From Planctomycetota bacterium (GTDB lineage: Bacteria; Planctomycetota; Phycisphaerae; Phycisphaerales; UBA5793), in assembly GCA_963205185.1 (NCBI GenBank), contig CAUJHZ010000034.1, forward strand, positions 1-64,000: DNA of 64,000 bases, read 5' to 3'. The translations under genes and the position numbers were made by a program. Of the stretch, positions 50,383 through 58,717 are shown piece by piece (the first letter of the stretch is position 1; every line of letters begins with the position of its first letter). The notes beneath the pieces were generated by a model. That model saw only the letters and a list, made by a program, of their open reading frames with translations. It made no database searches and had not been told where the DNA came from.

Positions 50383-50943
50383 ATGATTTGCTGCATGATC
50401 ACGCCCAATCCCGTTACGACCGTTGAGCAATTGGAGCAGGCGCGCGACCTCGGCCGGTGCGAACTGGTGCGAGGAGAACTGCGGATGATGAGTCCCGGAG
50501 GCGGCAGGCACGGCCGTATCGCGCTGGCGATTGGACGGATTCTCGGCACATTCGTTTCGGCCAATCACCTCGGCGCCACCTACGCCGCGGAGACGGGGTT
50601 CGTCATCGAACGCGATCCCGATACCGTCCGGGCGCCGGATGTCGCGTTCCTCCGAAAGTCGCGATTGAATCTTGAACACGCTGAAGGATTCATCGCCGGC
50701 CCGCCCGATCTCGCCGTTGAGATGATCTCGCCCAGCGATTCGGCCAGCGAAGTGCTCGACAAGGTGCAGCAGTGGCTCGGCGCCGGCTGCGAGAGCGTCT
50801 GGGTGGCCGATCCTGACAAGCGGACGATTGCGGTTTATCGCAGCGACCGACCGGTGCGCGTCTGGCGCGAAGGCGAGTCGCTGGTCGATGAAGCGCCGCT
50901 GCCGGGCTTCGTGCTGGTCGTGGATGAAGTTTTCAACGCCTGA
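50383..50943 (+). CDS. Uma2-family (DUF820) putative endonuclease
   Basis: About 186 residues (a second ATG at 50395). ARDLGRCELVRGELRMMSPG, RHGRIALAIGRIL, RAPDVAFLRK, PPDLAVEMISPSDS and CESVWVADPDKRTIAVYR are the Uma2 hallmarks of a restriction-endonuclease-like fold (Asp and Glu catalytic). Such genes are abundant in planctomycetes and cyanobacteria; role unknown, transposon-linked in some cases. No mobile-element marks beside it here. Confidence 0.9.
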   Translation: MICCMITPNPVTTVEQLEQARDLGRCELVRGELRMMSPGGGRHGRIALAIGRILGTFVSANHLGATYAAETGFVIERDPDTVRAPDVAFLRKSRLNLEHAEGFIAGPPDLAVEMISPSDSASEVLDKVQQWLGAGCESVWVADPDKRTIAVYRSDRPVRVWREGESLVDEAPLPGFVLVVDEVFNA

Positions 50944-50963
50944 CCATCCCCAGGCGGATCTGG

Positions 50964-51998
50964 TCACCGGGCGAGCCACTTGAGCCAGTGGCCGTGGTGG
51001 TGCGCCTCGGCCAGCAGGGTGCGCTGCGGCTTTCCGTTGCGGATCGTCGTGAGATGCAGCATCGGGCCGGGATCGTCGCCCAGCCACTCGAGCGAGATGC
51101 GGGCGAGGTCGCGCCGCTGGCCGAGGCTCGCGATGAGTTCATCAAACCGCTGCCGCCAGGCGCTGTCCATCTGGTAGATCGCGTGGCAGTGGAAGATGCA
51201 GGGCAAGGCGCGTTCGTCGACCCCGGCGAAGACCTCGGGCACGAGGTCCATCGCGTCGCCGGTCAGGATGCGAGGCGGGGCATGGCGCGCGATATCGCGC
51301 GCTGCACGAAAGAGGGTGAGCCGCTCGACCATGTCCGGCCAGATGAGCGATTCGAGCCAGCGCATCGCGTCGTCATCCATCGCATCCACGGGGGCGAGGT
51401 CAATGCCGATGCGATCGGCGATCGGCGGCATCGCTTCCGGCAGCGGGGGCGCCAGGTCGCCGCGCAGTTCGGTCTCGATGCGCGCCGGCGAGTCGGGACC
51501 GATTTGATGACCGTCGCTGTACCGGTAACGGTAGTGATCGAAGAACAGATTGAGGCCGCTGGAGGCGCCGACCTCGATGAGGTGCAGCGGTCGGTGGAAG
51601 GATTCGAACGCGCGCGCGAACGCCGGCAGCAGCACGCCGCAGCGGCCGACTTCGTTGGTCTGGACGAGGCGCGTGGCGACGAGGTGGAGAATCTCGCTCT
51701 CGTAGTGCTTGCAAAAGTCCTGGAACGCCGGCCAGGCGTGCGCGGCCGGCCGCATGCCGCCGACGGTGGGGTAGAACTCGCGCAGTGGATGCTCCGCGCC
51801 GCCGAGCAGCAGGTAGTGCACCGCCCCGAAGAGCATGTTCGACGGCGGATGGCGTTTGGGACCGCCGCTGGCCAGCATGCGGATCGCCTCATCCTCGGCC
51901 ACACGCGCCGAAAGCGTCGCATAGAGCGGGCAATACTCGGCGCACACCTTGGCGAAGAACTCAAACTCTTTGCTGAGTTGTTCGGAGTCGATCGTCAT
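50964..51998 (-). CDS. DUF2332-family protein
   Basis: About 344 residues from ATG 51998, overlapping the upstream gene's stop. KEFEFFAKVCAEYCPLYATL, HPPSNMLFGAVHYLLLGG, LIEVGASSGLNLFFDHYRY, CIFHCHAIYQM and LAEAHHHGHWLKWL are family features; the Glu-Val-Gly-Ala-Ser-Ser-Gly-Leu-Asn motif is like the SAM-binding loop of methyltransferases. Function unknown. It is translationally coupled with the VOC gene. Confidence 0.9.
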   Translation of the reverse strand: MTIDSEQLSKEFEFFAKVCAEYCPLYATLSARVAEDEAIRMLASGGPKRHPPSNMLFGAVHYLLLGGAEHPLREFYPTVGGMRPAAHAWPAFQDFCKHYESEILHLVATRLVQTNEVGRCGVLLPAFARAFESFHRPLHLIEVGASSGLNLFFDHYRYRYSDGHQIGPDSPARIETELRGDLAPPLPEAMPPIADRIGIDLAPVDAMDDDAMRWLESLIWPDMVERLTLFRAARDIARHAPPRILTGDAMDLVPEVFAGVDERALPCIFHCHAIYQMDSAWRQRFDELIASLGQRRDLARISLEWLGDDPGPMLHLTTIRNGKPQRTLLAEAHHHGHWLKWLAR

Positions 51999-52471
51999 CA
52001 ACCCGAGCCGTGCTTCTCGGCGGCCCGGCGCTGCAGTTCGTCGGGCGTAACATCCTCGACGTGCGTGGCGAAGCCCCACTTGTGGCCGAACGGATCCTCG
52101 AGGAACACGCTGCGGTCGCCATAGAACTGTGTAGCGACGGGGCGCAGAACCTTCGCGCCGGCGGCCTGAGCCTGCGTCGCGAGTGCATCAACATCTTCGA
52201 CATAGATGTAGATCGAAACCGGCGTGCCGCCCAGCGTCTGCGGACTGACGGCCCCAATCTCCGGATGTTCATCGGCGAGCATGATCATCGCGTGCTTGCC
52301 GATGCGGATCTCGGCGTGACCGACCTTGCCGCCGGGCCCACCCATGCGAAAGAGTTCGATCGCGCCGAAGGCCCGCTGGTAGAACTCGATGGCGCTGGCC
52401 GCGCCATTGCAGATCAGGTACGGCGTCGCGGCTTTGTATTCGTCCGGGATTGGATTCACTGGGGAAGTCAT
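51998..52471 (-). CDS. VOC-family protein (PhnB/bleomycin-resistance-like)
   Basis: About 157 residues from ATG 52471 (AGAGG upstream). PYLICNGAASAIEFYQRAFG, MGHAEIRIG-like, MIMLADEHPEIGA, SIYIYVEDVDAL and VFLEDPFGHKWGFATHVEDV are standard PhnB-type motifs. It may bind a hydrophobic or antibiotic ligand or act as an isomerase. Its stop overlaps the ATG of the DUF2332 gene by four bases, so the two are coupled. Confidence 0.9.
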   Translation of the reverse strand: MTSPVNPIPDEYKAATPYLICNGAASAIEFYQRAFGAIELFRMGGPGGKVGHAEIRIGKHAMIMLADEHPEIGAVSPQTLGGTPVSIYIYVEDVDALATQAQAAGAKVLRPVATQFYGDRSVFLEDPFGHKWGFATHVEDVTPDELQRRAAEKHGSG

Positions 52472-52494
52472 TGGGCGCCTCTTCTGCAAATCAT

Positions 52495-53781
52495 TCAGTG
52501 AGCGTTCAGCGGGAACTTCGTGCAGAACTCCGCGATCTCGCCGCGCACCTTCTCACAGGTGGCTGCGTCGCCGGCGCTGCCCAGCACGCGATCGATCCAC
52601 TCGGCCACCTGCTGCATCTCGCCTTCCTTGAGCCCGCGCGTGGTGAGCGCCGGGCTGCCCAGGCGCAGGCCGCTGGTCACGCGCGGCGGGCGCGGGTCGT
52701 TGGGAATGCCGTTCTTGTTGGTGATGATTCCTGCTGATTCGAGCCACTTCTCGGCGTCGGCGCCGGTGAGGTTCTCATCGCGCTGGCGCAGATCGACGAG
52801 CATGAGGTGGTTGTCCGTGCCGCCCGAGCACAGGCGGTAGTTGCGCTCGGCCAGCGCGCCGGCGAGGGCTCTGGCGTTCTTCACGACCTGGTTCGAGTAG
52901 TCCTTGAACGAGGGCTGCAGCGCTTCGCCGAACGCGACGGCCTTGCTCGCGATAATGTGCATGAGCGGACCGCCCTGCACGCCCGGGAAGAGCGCCTTGT
53001 CGATCTTCTTGGCGATCTCCTCGTCGTTGGTCATGATGAGCCCGCCGCGCGGCCCGCGCAGAGTCTTGTGCGTGGTCGTCGTGACAATGTGCGCATGCGG
53101 GAAAGGCGATGGATGCGCGCCCGTCGCGCAGAGTCCTGCGATGTGGGCGATGTCGGCCATGAGGATCGCGCCGCATTCATCCGCCACGGCCCGGAATTTT
53201 GCAAAGTCGATCGTTCGCGGATAGGCCGAGTATCCGCAGAGAATCATCTTGGGTTTGTGTTCGAGGCAGACGGCGCGCATGGCGTCGTAGTCAATGTGCT
53301 CGAAGCGCGGGCTGCTCGCGTCATAGATGAGCGGGTAATGCACCGGCTTGAAGTAGCGGCCGGAGAAGTTGATCTTCATGCCGTGGCTGAGGTGGCCGCC
53401 GTCTTTGAGCACGAGCGAGGCGAAGCTGTCGCCGAGTTCGAGCATGGCCATGAAGACGGCCATGTTGGCCTGCGCGCCGCTGTGGGGCTGCACGTTGGCG
53501 AATCTGCAGCCGAACAGTTGCCTGGCGCGCTCGCGGGCGAGGTTCTCGATCTGGTCGTGGAACTCGCAACCGCCGTAGTAGCGCGCGCCCGGATAGCCCT
53601 CGGCGTACTTGTTGGTCAGGCACGTGCCCATCGCGTGCATGACCATGGTCGAGACGTGGTTTTCGGAGGCGATGAGTTCGAGCGTCGTCTCCTGCCGCCG
53701 GGCTTCGCGGGTGATGATGTCCGCCGCCTGCGGATCGTGGGCGGCGAGTTGACTGAGAAACGTGCGGGAAAGTTCATCCAC
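52495..53781 (-). CDS. glyA: serine hydroxymethyltransferase
   Basis: 428 residues from GTG 53781 with AGGAG upstream. [40 protein letters not shown] and [11 protein letters not shown] (PLP Lys) are diagnostic. It interconverts serine and glycine while charging tetrahydrofolate with a one-carbon unit. It is in single-gene layout here; the next gene downstream (VOC) begins 23 bases beyond its stop on the same strand and may be co-transcribed. Confidence 0.97.
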   Translation of the reverse strand: MDELSRTFLSQLAAHDPQAADIITREARRQETTLELIASENHVSTMVMHAMGTCLTNKYAEGYPGARYYGGCEFHDQIENLARERARQLFGCRFANVQPHSGAQANMAVFMAMLELGDSFASLVLKDGGHLSHGMKINFSGRYFKPVHYPLIYDASSPRFEHIDYDAMRAVCLEHKPKMILCGYSAYPRTIDFAKFRAVADECGAILMADIAHIAGLCATGAHPSPFPHAHIVTTTTHKTLRGPRGGLIMTNDEEIAKKIDKALFPGVQGGPLMHIIASKAVAFGEALQPSFKDYSNQVVKNARALAGALAERNYRLCSGGTDNHLMLVDLRQRDENLTGADAEKWLESAGIITNKNGIPNDPRPPRVTSGLRLGSPALTTRGLKEGEMQQVAEWIDRVLGSAGDAATCEKVRGEIAEFCTKFPLNAH

Positions 53782-53889
53782 GGCAAAGGCTCCTGCAGGT
53801 GCGGCCCCGTCGCCACGGCGGCAGGGCGGTTGTCGATGCTAGGACCGCCGCCGCTGTTCGTGGCGACTCCCGGCACACGCGGGCCGGCG

Positions 53890-53930
53890 AAAAAGCACCG
53901 ATGCCGCGCCTGCGAGAGGCGCGGCACCGG
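53890..53930 (-). terminator. intrinsic terminator of the beta-helix gene
   Basis: Read on the minus strand, a stem of about 13 pairs with one mismatch (53898-53910 with 53918-53930, loop of 7) is followed after three bases by five T (53894-53890). It begins 31 bases after the stop at 53962. Confidence 0.75.
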
Positions 53931-53961
53931 AATCGGGAGGCAACCGCAATTCGTCGCGGCG

Positions 53962-55224
53962 CTACCGCAGCCGCACGGCATTGCTTGAGGCGCAACTGGC
54001 GCGATCGAGCAGCACCGTCCACATGCCGCAGCCGCTCTCCGAGAGCCAGCCCGAGAGATACCCACGGCCCAGGCCGTCGGACATCGCCCGGATGCCGGGC
54101 TGGATGCCCATGGCCGGCGGCCGAATGGTGATGAATGCGCCGGCGCAGAGGTCGCGGCCGGGCAGTTCGAACGGCCCGTTGCGATCGGCGAAGATCAGGA
54201 AGATCTCAGACTTGGGCGAGGCGCCGGTCCAGTCGAACCTGATCTGCCCCGCCTGCGGGCAACTCGTCTTGGCCGTCAGCATGATCTCGCTGCACTCCAC
54301 CTGGTACTCGTACGCGCCGATGTCCACCAGCGGGCCCGTGCCCCGACCGGTGTCTTGCGTGTACGGATCATCAACGCAGCGGCAATGGCAGGCGATGTCC
54401 ATCGTCAGGCCGGCGGGCAGGCAGAGGTTGTCGCCTGCATCGATGCACGGCGAGCCGGGGCGCAGGGCGAAATTCAGACTGCCCGCATCAACGAAACTCG
54501 GATCCTCGCAGACGTTGCAGAAGCCTTCCTGCCACGGATCAGAGTTGCAGAAGTTGAACGACGCGTTGCCGATGATCGCCGCCGGCCCGTTGTCCCAGAC
54601 GACGCAGTTGGCGTAGGTCGATTGGCCAAACGTCGAATAGTCGCAGATGCCCGCGCCGCAACTTCCGACGGCGCGCGCGGGCTGGCTGTTGCCGGCGATG
54701 GTGAGGTTGATGGCGCGCACGACGCCGCCCTCGTTGTGGATGCCGCCGCCGTCCACCCAGCCCTGGTTGTTTTCAGCGATCACGGAGTTTTCGATGTACA
54801 GGTCTGCGTCGATGGCCCAGACGCCGAAGCGGTCGTTGCGATTGAGCATGCAGTTGATGATGTGCGCGCCGCCGCCGGGCAGCAGGGCGACGCCGTCCTT
54901 GCCGCCGGTGACGGTAACGCCGTCGAGGCAGCGGTAGATGCCTTTCTCGGCCGGAGCGAAGATCACGCCGCCCTCGACCCACGTGAGCGTCGGGCCGAGC
55001 ACCGAGCGGATTGTGATGAGCTTGTCGCCCCAGACGAAGCCGTCGTAGATGCCCGGGCCGAGGAGGATGAGATCGAAGTCGCGGGCCTTGGCCATCGCGG
55101 TCGGGAGGTCGGGGATCTCTTCCGGCACGCGGAAAACATCCGCGGATGCCGTCGAAGCGCCGGCGAGCAGCGCGGCCACAGCCGCGAGCGGCGCAAGCAA
55201 GGATTGTCGTATGGTGGTGTTCAT
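53962..55224 (-). CDS. secreted parallel beta-helix protein with the shared C-terminal domain
   Basis: 420 residues; ATG with AAGAGGTGA upstream. Signal peptide 1-28 (LAAVAALLAGASTASA). Residues 30-310 carry right-handed beta-helix coils with Asn-rich turns (GGAHIINCMLNRNDRFGVWA, LYIENSVIAENN, IHNEGGVVRAINLTIAG, STYANCVVWDNG) and Cys-rich turns (CNSDPWQEGFCNVCEDPSF), the choice-of-anchor or polysaccharide-binding type seen in planctomycetal secreted proteins. Residues 318-420 match the shared C-terminal domain (KTSCPQAG, WTGASP, LCAGAF, SGCGMW, CASSNAVRLR). Probable surface protein. Confidence 0.87.
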   Translation of the reverse strand: MNTTIRQSLLAPLAAVAALLAGASTASADVFRVPEEIPDLPTAMAKARDFDLILLGPGIYDGFVWGDKLITIRSVLGPTLTWVEGGVIFAPAEKGIYRCLDGVTVTGGKDGVALLPGGGAHIINCMLNRNDRFGVWAIDADLYIENSVIAENNQGWVDGGGIHNEGGVVRAINLTIAGNSQPARAVGSCGAGICDYSTFGQSTYANCVVWDNGPAAIIGNASFNFCNSDPWQEGFCNVCEDPSFVDAGSLNFALRPGSPCIDAGDNLCLPAGLTMDIACHCRCVDDPYTQDTGRGTGPLVDIGAYEYQVECSEIMLTAKTSCPQAGQIRFDWTGASPKSEIFLIFADRNGPFELPGRDLCAGAFITIRPPAMGIQPGIRAMSDGLGRGYLSGWLSESGCGMWTVLLDRASCASSNAVRLR

Positions 55225-55472
55225 GGCGTCACCTCTTCCCGTTCAACTGGAGACTGGATCGCGCAGTCGGCGGCGCTCGAGTTGAGCGCTGTCTGCACGA
55301 TGATGAACGCTATGGAGGCGCCGCGCCGGCGAGCTACAGGAACGCGAACCTGTTCGATGTTCGCCAAAGTTTTGCAGGGGCGGGGTTCCTATACTCCGCT
55401 TTGAATGCGATCCTGCCATAAGCGCGACTGGCGCAGCAGGTTGCAAACGTCGGGGCAGGAAAGACGTCAAAC

Positions 55473-55802
55473 GTGAGCAGGGATTCATCTAAATCATCGG
55501 CAGCGAACAAGGCCATTGAGACCGTCGAGCCCATCGGCGCGCGCGTGCTGATTCGCAAGGATGAAGACCGCAAGCAGACCAAGTCAGGCATCCACCTGCC
55601 CGACAAGATTGAGATCCCGACCCTCACCGGACGCATCGTTGCCGTCAGCGCGCAGGTCGAGCATGATGAGGATTACCCGATCCGCCAGTACGACCGCGTG
55701 CTGTTCAATCCCAAGGACGCGATTCCCGTGGACTTTGAGGGGGACAACCGTCTCTTCGTCGTGCCGGTCGAGAATGTCGTCGCGGTGTTCCGCAAGGAAT
55801 GA
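55473..55802 (+). CDS. groES: GroES-type co-chaperonin
   Basis: 109 residues from GTG 55473 (AGGAAAG about 10 bases upstream). After an 18-residue Ser-rich extension, IGARVLIRKDEDRKQTKSGI, HLPDKIEIPTLTGRIVAVSA, YDRVLFNPKDAIPVDF and LFVVPVENVVAVFRKE follow the Cpn10 barrel; the mobile loop (KQTKSGIHLP) is present. It forms a heptameric lid for GroEL. No groEL follows and no CIRCE inverted repeat was found upstream. Many planctomycetes have several, some unlinked, groES/groEL genes. Confidence 0.88.
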   Translation: MSRDSSKSSAANKAIETVEPIGARVLIRKDEDRKQTKSGIHLPDKIEIPTLTGRIVAVSAQVEHDEDYPIRQYDRVLFNPKDAIPVDFEGDNRLFVVPVENVVAVFRKE

Positions 55803-55940
55803 GAGGGGTCGGCCTGACGGCCGCGCGCCCTCGACTCATGATCGCTGGCACGGTCAGCGCGCCTTCGGCATAGCGACGCGAAGCGCGACGTCATGCCACG
55901 CATCCAGCGCATGCCGCAGCCGCTGCGATTAGAATCAGGC

Positions 55941-57287
55941 ATGGCCGGTATTCACGCCCGTGGAAACTCTCTGCTTATCGCACCGCTGGCGGCGCCGTTC
56001 CGGTTTTCCATTACGCCGCCGGGTTCGAAAAGCCTGACCAACCGCTTTCTGCTGCTGGCCGCACTGGCCAATGGGCGCTCGACGCTGCACCGGCCGCTGC
56101 GCGCCGAGGACACTGACGTCATGGTCGCGGCCCTGCGGCAACTCGGAATTGACATCGAGAGCGAAGAGCGTGATGAACCGCAGTCGTGGAGCGCGCTGCA
56201 CGTCACCGGCGCGGGCGGCGCGCTGCGCGGCGGCGCGACGCTCAAGCTGCACAACGCCGGCACAGCCGTGCGCTTCCTGACGGCCGCCTGCGCGCTGGCC
56301 GATGCGCCCGTCATGATCGACGGCAACGCGCGGATGCGCCAGCGGCCTATCGCGGAACTCGTCGAACTCCTGCGCTCGATCGGGGCGAAGATTGAGTTCG
56401 TTCAGGGTGAAGGCTCGCTGCCTCTGCGTGTGCGCCCCGCAGCGCTGCGCGGCGGAGAAGTCGCCGTCGGGCCGACGCTGTCGAGCCAGTTCATCTCTGC
56501 ACTGCTCATGATGGGGCCGCACATGCACGAAGGGCTTTCTCTGCGCGCGACGGCGGCGCTGACCTCGCCCGGGTACGTCGCCATGACACTGGGGTGCATG
56601 GATCGCTTCGGCGCGACCATCGACGCCACCGCTTCGCTCGATCGCATCGACGTGGCCGCCGGCGCGTACGAGGGTGTCGATGTGAATATCGAGCCGGATG
56701 CGTCGAGCGCGACTTATTTCCTCGCGGCGGCGGCGCTGAGCCCCGGGTCGGTGTGCACGATCGAGGGGCTGGGCAAGGGATCGCTGCAGCCGGATGTACG
56801 CTTCGCCGATGCGCTGCACGAGATGGGCGCCAATCTCACGTTCGGGCGCGCGTTTCTCACGATCTCCGGCTCCGAAGAGCCGCTGCGCGGCATCGATCTC
56901 GATTGCAGCCTCATGCCCGACGCCGCGATGACGTTGGCCGTTGTCGCCGCTTTTGCGCAAGGTGAGACGGTGCTGCGCGGCCTGTCCACGCTGAAGCACA
57001 AGGAGACGGACCGGCTCGCGGCCCTGCAGGCCGAACTGGCCCGACTCGGCGCTGCCGTGGAGATCGAAGACGATGAACTGCTCGTGATCGAACCGGCAGC
57101 AGACGCGCGGCAGCGGCGCGATGAAATCCTGATCGAAACGTACGATGACCATCGCATCGCCATGGCGTTCTCGGTCGCCGGGCTGGTGCGGCCGGGCGTG
57201 TGCATTGCCGATCCCGGCTGCGTCGGCAAGACTTATCCAGGCTACTGGCGCGATTTCGATCGAATGCGAGGCTCGGTCGCATCATGA
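55941..57287 (+). CDS. aroA: 3-phosphoshikimate 1-carboxyvinyltransferase (EPSP synthase)
   Basis: 448 residues from ATG 55941 (ATG 55893 would add 16). ITPPGSKSLTNRFLLLAALA, LHNAGTAVRFLTAACALA, NARMRQRPIAELVELL, DASSATYFLAAAAL and TYDDHRIAMAFSV are diagnostic; the active-site Lys (PGSKS) and Arg/His are kept. It joins shikimate-3-phosphate and PEP in the aromatic pathway; aroC is at 45523-46695. The stop overlaps the ATG of the photolyase gene by four bases. Confidence 0.97.
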   Translation: MAGIHARGNSLLIAPLAAPFRFSITPPGSKSLTNRFLLLAALANGRSTLHRPLRAEDTDVMVAALRQLGIDIESEERDEPQSWSALHVTGAGGALRGGATLKLHNAGTAVRFLTAACALADAPVMIDGNARMRQRPIAELVELLRSIGAKIEFVQGEGSLPLRVRPAALRGGEVAVGPTLSSQFISALLMMGPHMHEGLSLRATAALTSPGYVAMTLGCMDRFGATIDATASLDRIDVAAGAYEGVDVNIEPDASSATYFLAAAALSPGSVCTIEGLGKGSLQPDVRFADALHEMGANLTFGRAFLTISGSEEPLRGIDLDCSLMPDAAMTLAVVAAFAQGETVLRGLSTLKHKETDRLAALQAELARLGAAVEIEDDELLVIEPAADARQRRDEILIETYDDHRIAMAFSVAGLVRPGVCIADPGCVGKTYPGYWRDFDRMRGSVAS

Positions 57288-58717
57288 CCGCGATCGTCTG
57301 GTTCCGCCAGGATCTGCGGCTCGACGATCACCCGGCGCTGCGCGCTGCCGTCAATCGTGGCGAGGCGGTTGTTCCGGTGTACATCTGGTCACCTGGCGAC
57401 GAAGGGGACTGGGCGCCAGGTGCGGCGAGCCGGTGGTGGCTGCATCACTCGCTTTTCTCGCTGGACGATCAGTTGAAGCGGTTCGGCTCGCGACTGATCC
57501 TGCGATCCGGGACTGCCCTTGATGAGCTGTCAGCACTGATTGGCGAAACCGGCGCCACTGCGGTGTTCTGGTCGCGCCGTGTCGAGCCGGCAGCAATCAA
57601 AGTTGAACGAGCAGTGGAGCGGATGCTCAGCGCTCGCGGTGTAATGTGGGAGTTGTTCAACACTTCGCTGCTGCATGATCCGGCGACAGTCAGAACGAAA
57701 TCGGGAGGTCCGTACCAGGTCTTCACGCCGTTCTGGAAAGCGCTGCAGGATGGAACGGAGATCGCCCAGCCGATCGCTGCGCCGCGACAGCTTGCAGCGC
57801 CTCGAAAGTGGCCCAAGTCCCTGCATCTCGAACAGCTCGAACTGTTGCCGACGCCTGACTGGGCTTCGGGATTTGGCTTGATGTGGTCACCGGGCGAGGC
57901 GGGCGCGCAGGCGCAGACCAAACGGCTGCTGGGAGAGATCGCGGACTACGACAGCGAGCGGGATCGCCCCGACCGCGACGGCACATCACGGCTGAGCCCG
58001 CATCTGCACTTTGGCGAAGTGTCGCCGCGGCGCGTGTGGGCGCAGGTGATTGCGCACGAGACCCGGCATCGCAGCGGGCCGTCGAAGGGCGCCCTGGCGT
58101 ATCTGCGTCAACTCGCGTGGCGCGAGTTCGCGCACCACCTGCTGCACCACTTTCCTCAAACACCTGCCCGGCCTCTTCGCGATCAATACAGCCGCTTTCC
58201 ATGGCGGCGAAGCAGCAACGATCTGCGCGCGTGGCAGCGCGGCTTGACCGGCTATCCGTACGTCGATGCCGGGATGCGCCAGCTCTGGTCCACCGGATGG
58301 ATGCACAACCGGGTGCGCATGCTGGCCGCTTCGCTGCTGGTCAAGCATCTGCTGCTCGACTGGCGGCACGGCGCGGCGTGGTTCTGGGACACGCTCGTGG
58401 ATGCGGATCTGGCCAACAACACCCTTGGCTGGCAGTGGTGCGCCGGCTGCGGGGCGGATGCAGCGCCGTACTTTCGCATCTTCAATCCGGTGACGCAGGG
58501 GAGGAAGTTCGATCCGCAGGGCCGGTACGTGCGGACGTGGGTGCCGGAGTTGAGCAGCCTGCCCGACGAGTTCATCCATCGGCCTTGGGAGGCGCCGGCG
58601 GCCGTGCTGCGGGCGGCGGGCGTCGCGCTCGGGCGCACCTATCCTCACCCGATCGTCAGTCATGAAGCTGGACGCCGGCGGGCGCTCGAAGCGCTCAGTG
58701 CCGTGAAAGTGAGATGA
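57284..58717 (+). CDS. phr: deoxyribodipyrimidine photolyase (cryptochrome/photolyase family)
   Basis: 477 residues from ATG 57284, overlapping the aroA stop. TAIVWFRQDLRLDDHPALRA opens the photolyase antenna domain; PYQVFTPFWKAL, TSRLSPHLHFGEVSPR, LAWREFAHHLLHHFP and the FAD-domain signature DAGMRQLWSTGWMHNRVRM, LANNTLGWQWCAGCGADAAP and RIFNPVTQGRKFDP are present. It repairs UV cyclobutane dimers in light. The next gene overlaps its stop (ATGA). Confidence 0.97.
   Translation: MTAIVWFRQDLRLDDHPALRAAVNRGEAVVPVYIWSPGDEGDWAPGAASRWWLHHSLFSLDDQLKRFGSRLILRSGTALDELSALIGETGATAVFWSRRVEPAAIKVERAVERMLSARGVMWELFNTSLLHDPATVRTKSGGPYQVFTPFWKALQDGTEIAQPIAAPRQLAAPRKWPKSLHLEQLELLPTPDWASGFGLMWSPGEAGAQAQTKRLLGEIADYDSERDRPDRDGTSRLSPHLHFGEVSPRRVWAQVIAHETRHRSGPSKGALAYLRQLAWREFAHHLLHHFPQTPARPLRDQYSRFPWRRSSNDLRAWQRGLTGYPYVDAGMRQLWSTGWMHNRVRMLAASLLVKHLLLDWRHGAAWFWDTLVDADLANNTLGWQWCAGCGADAAPYFRIFNPVTQGRKFDPQGRYVRTWVPELSSLPDEFIHRPWEAPAAVLRAAGVALGRTYPHPIVSHEAGRRRALEALSAVKVR

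Noticed and set aside
55225-55472. CIRCE/HrcA operator for groES
   Set aside because: No 9-bp inverted repeat with a 9-base spacer of the CIRCE type was found; a TATACT at 55390 lacks a properly spaced -35.
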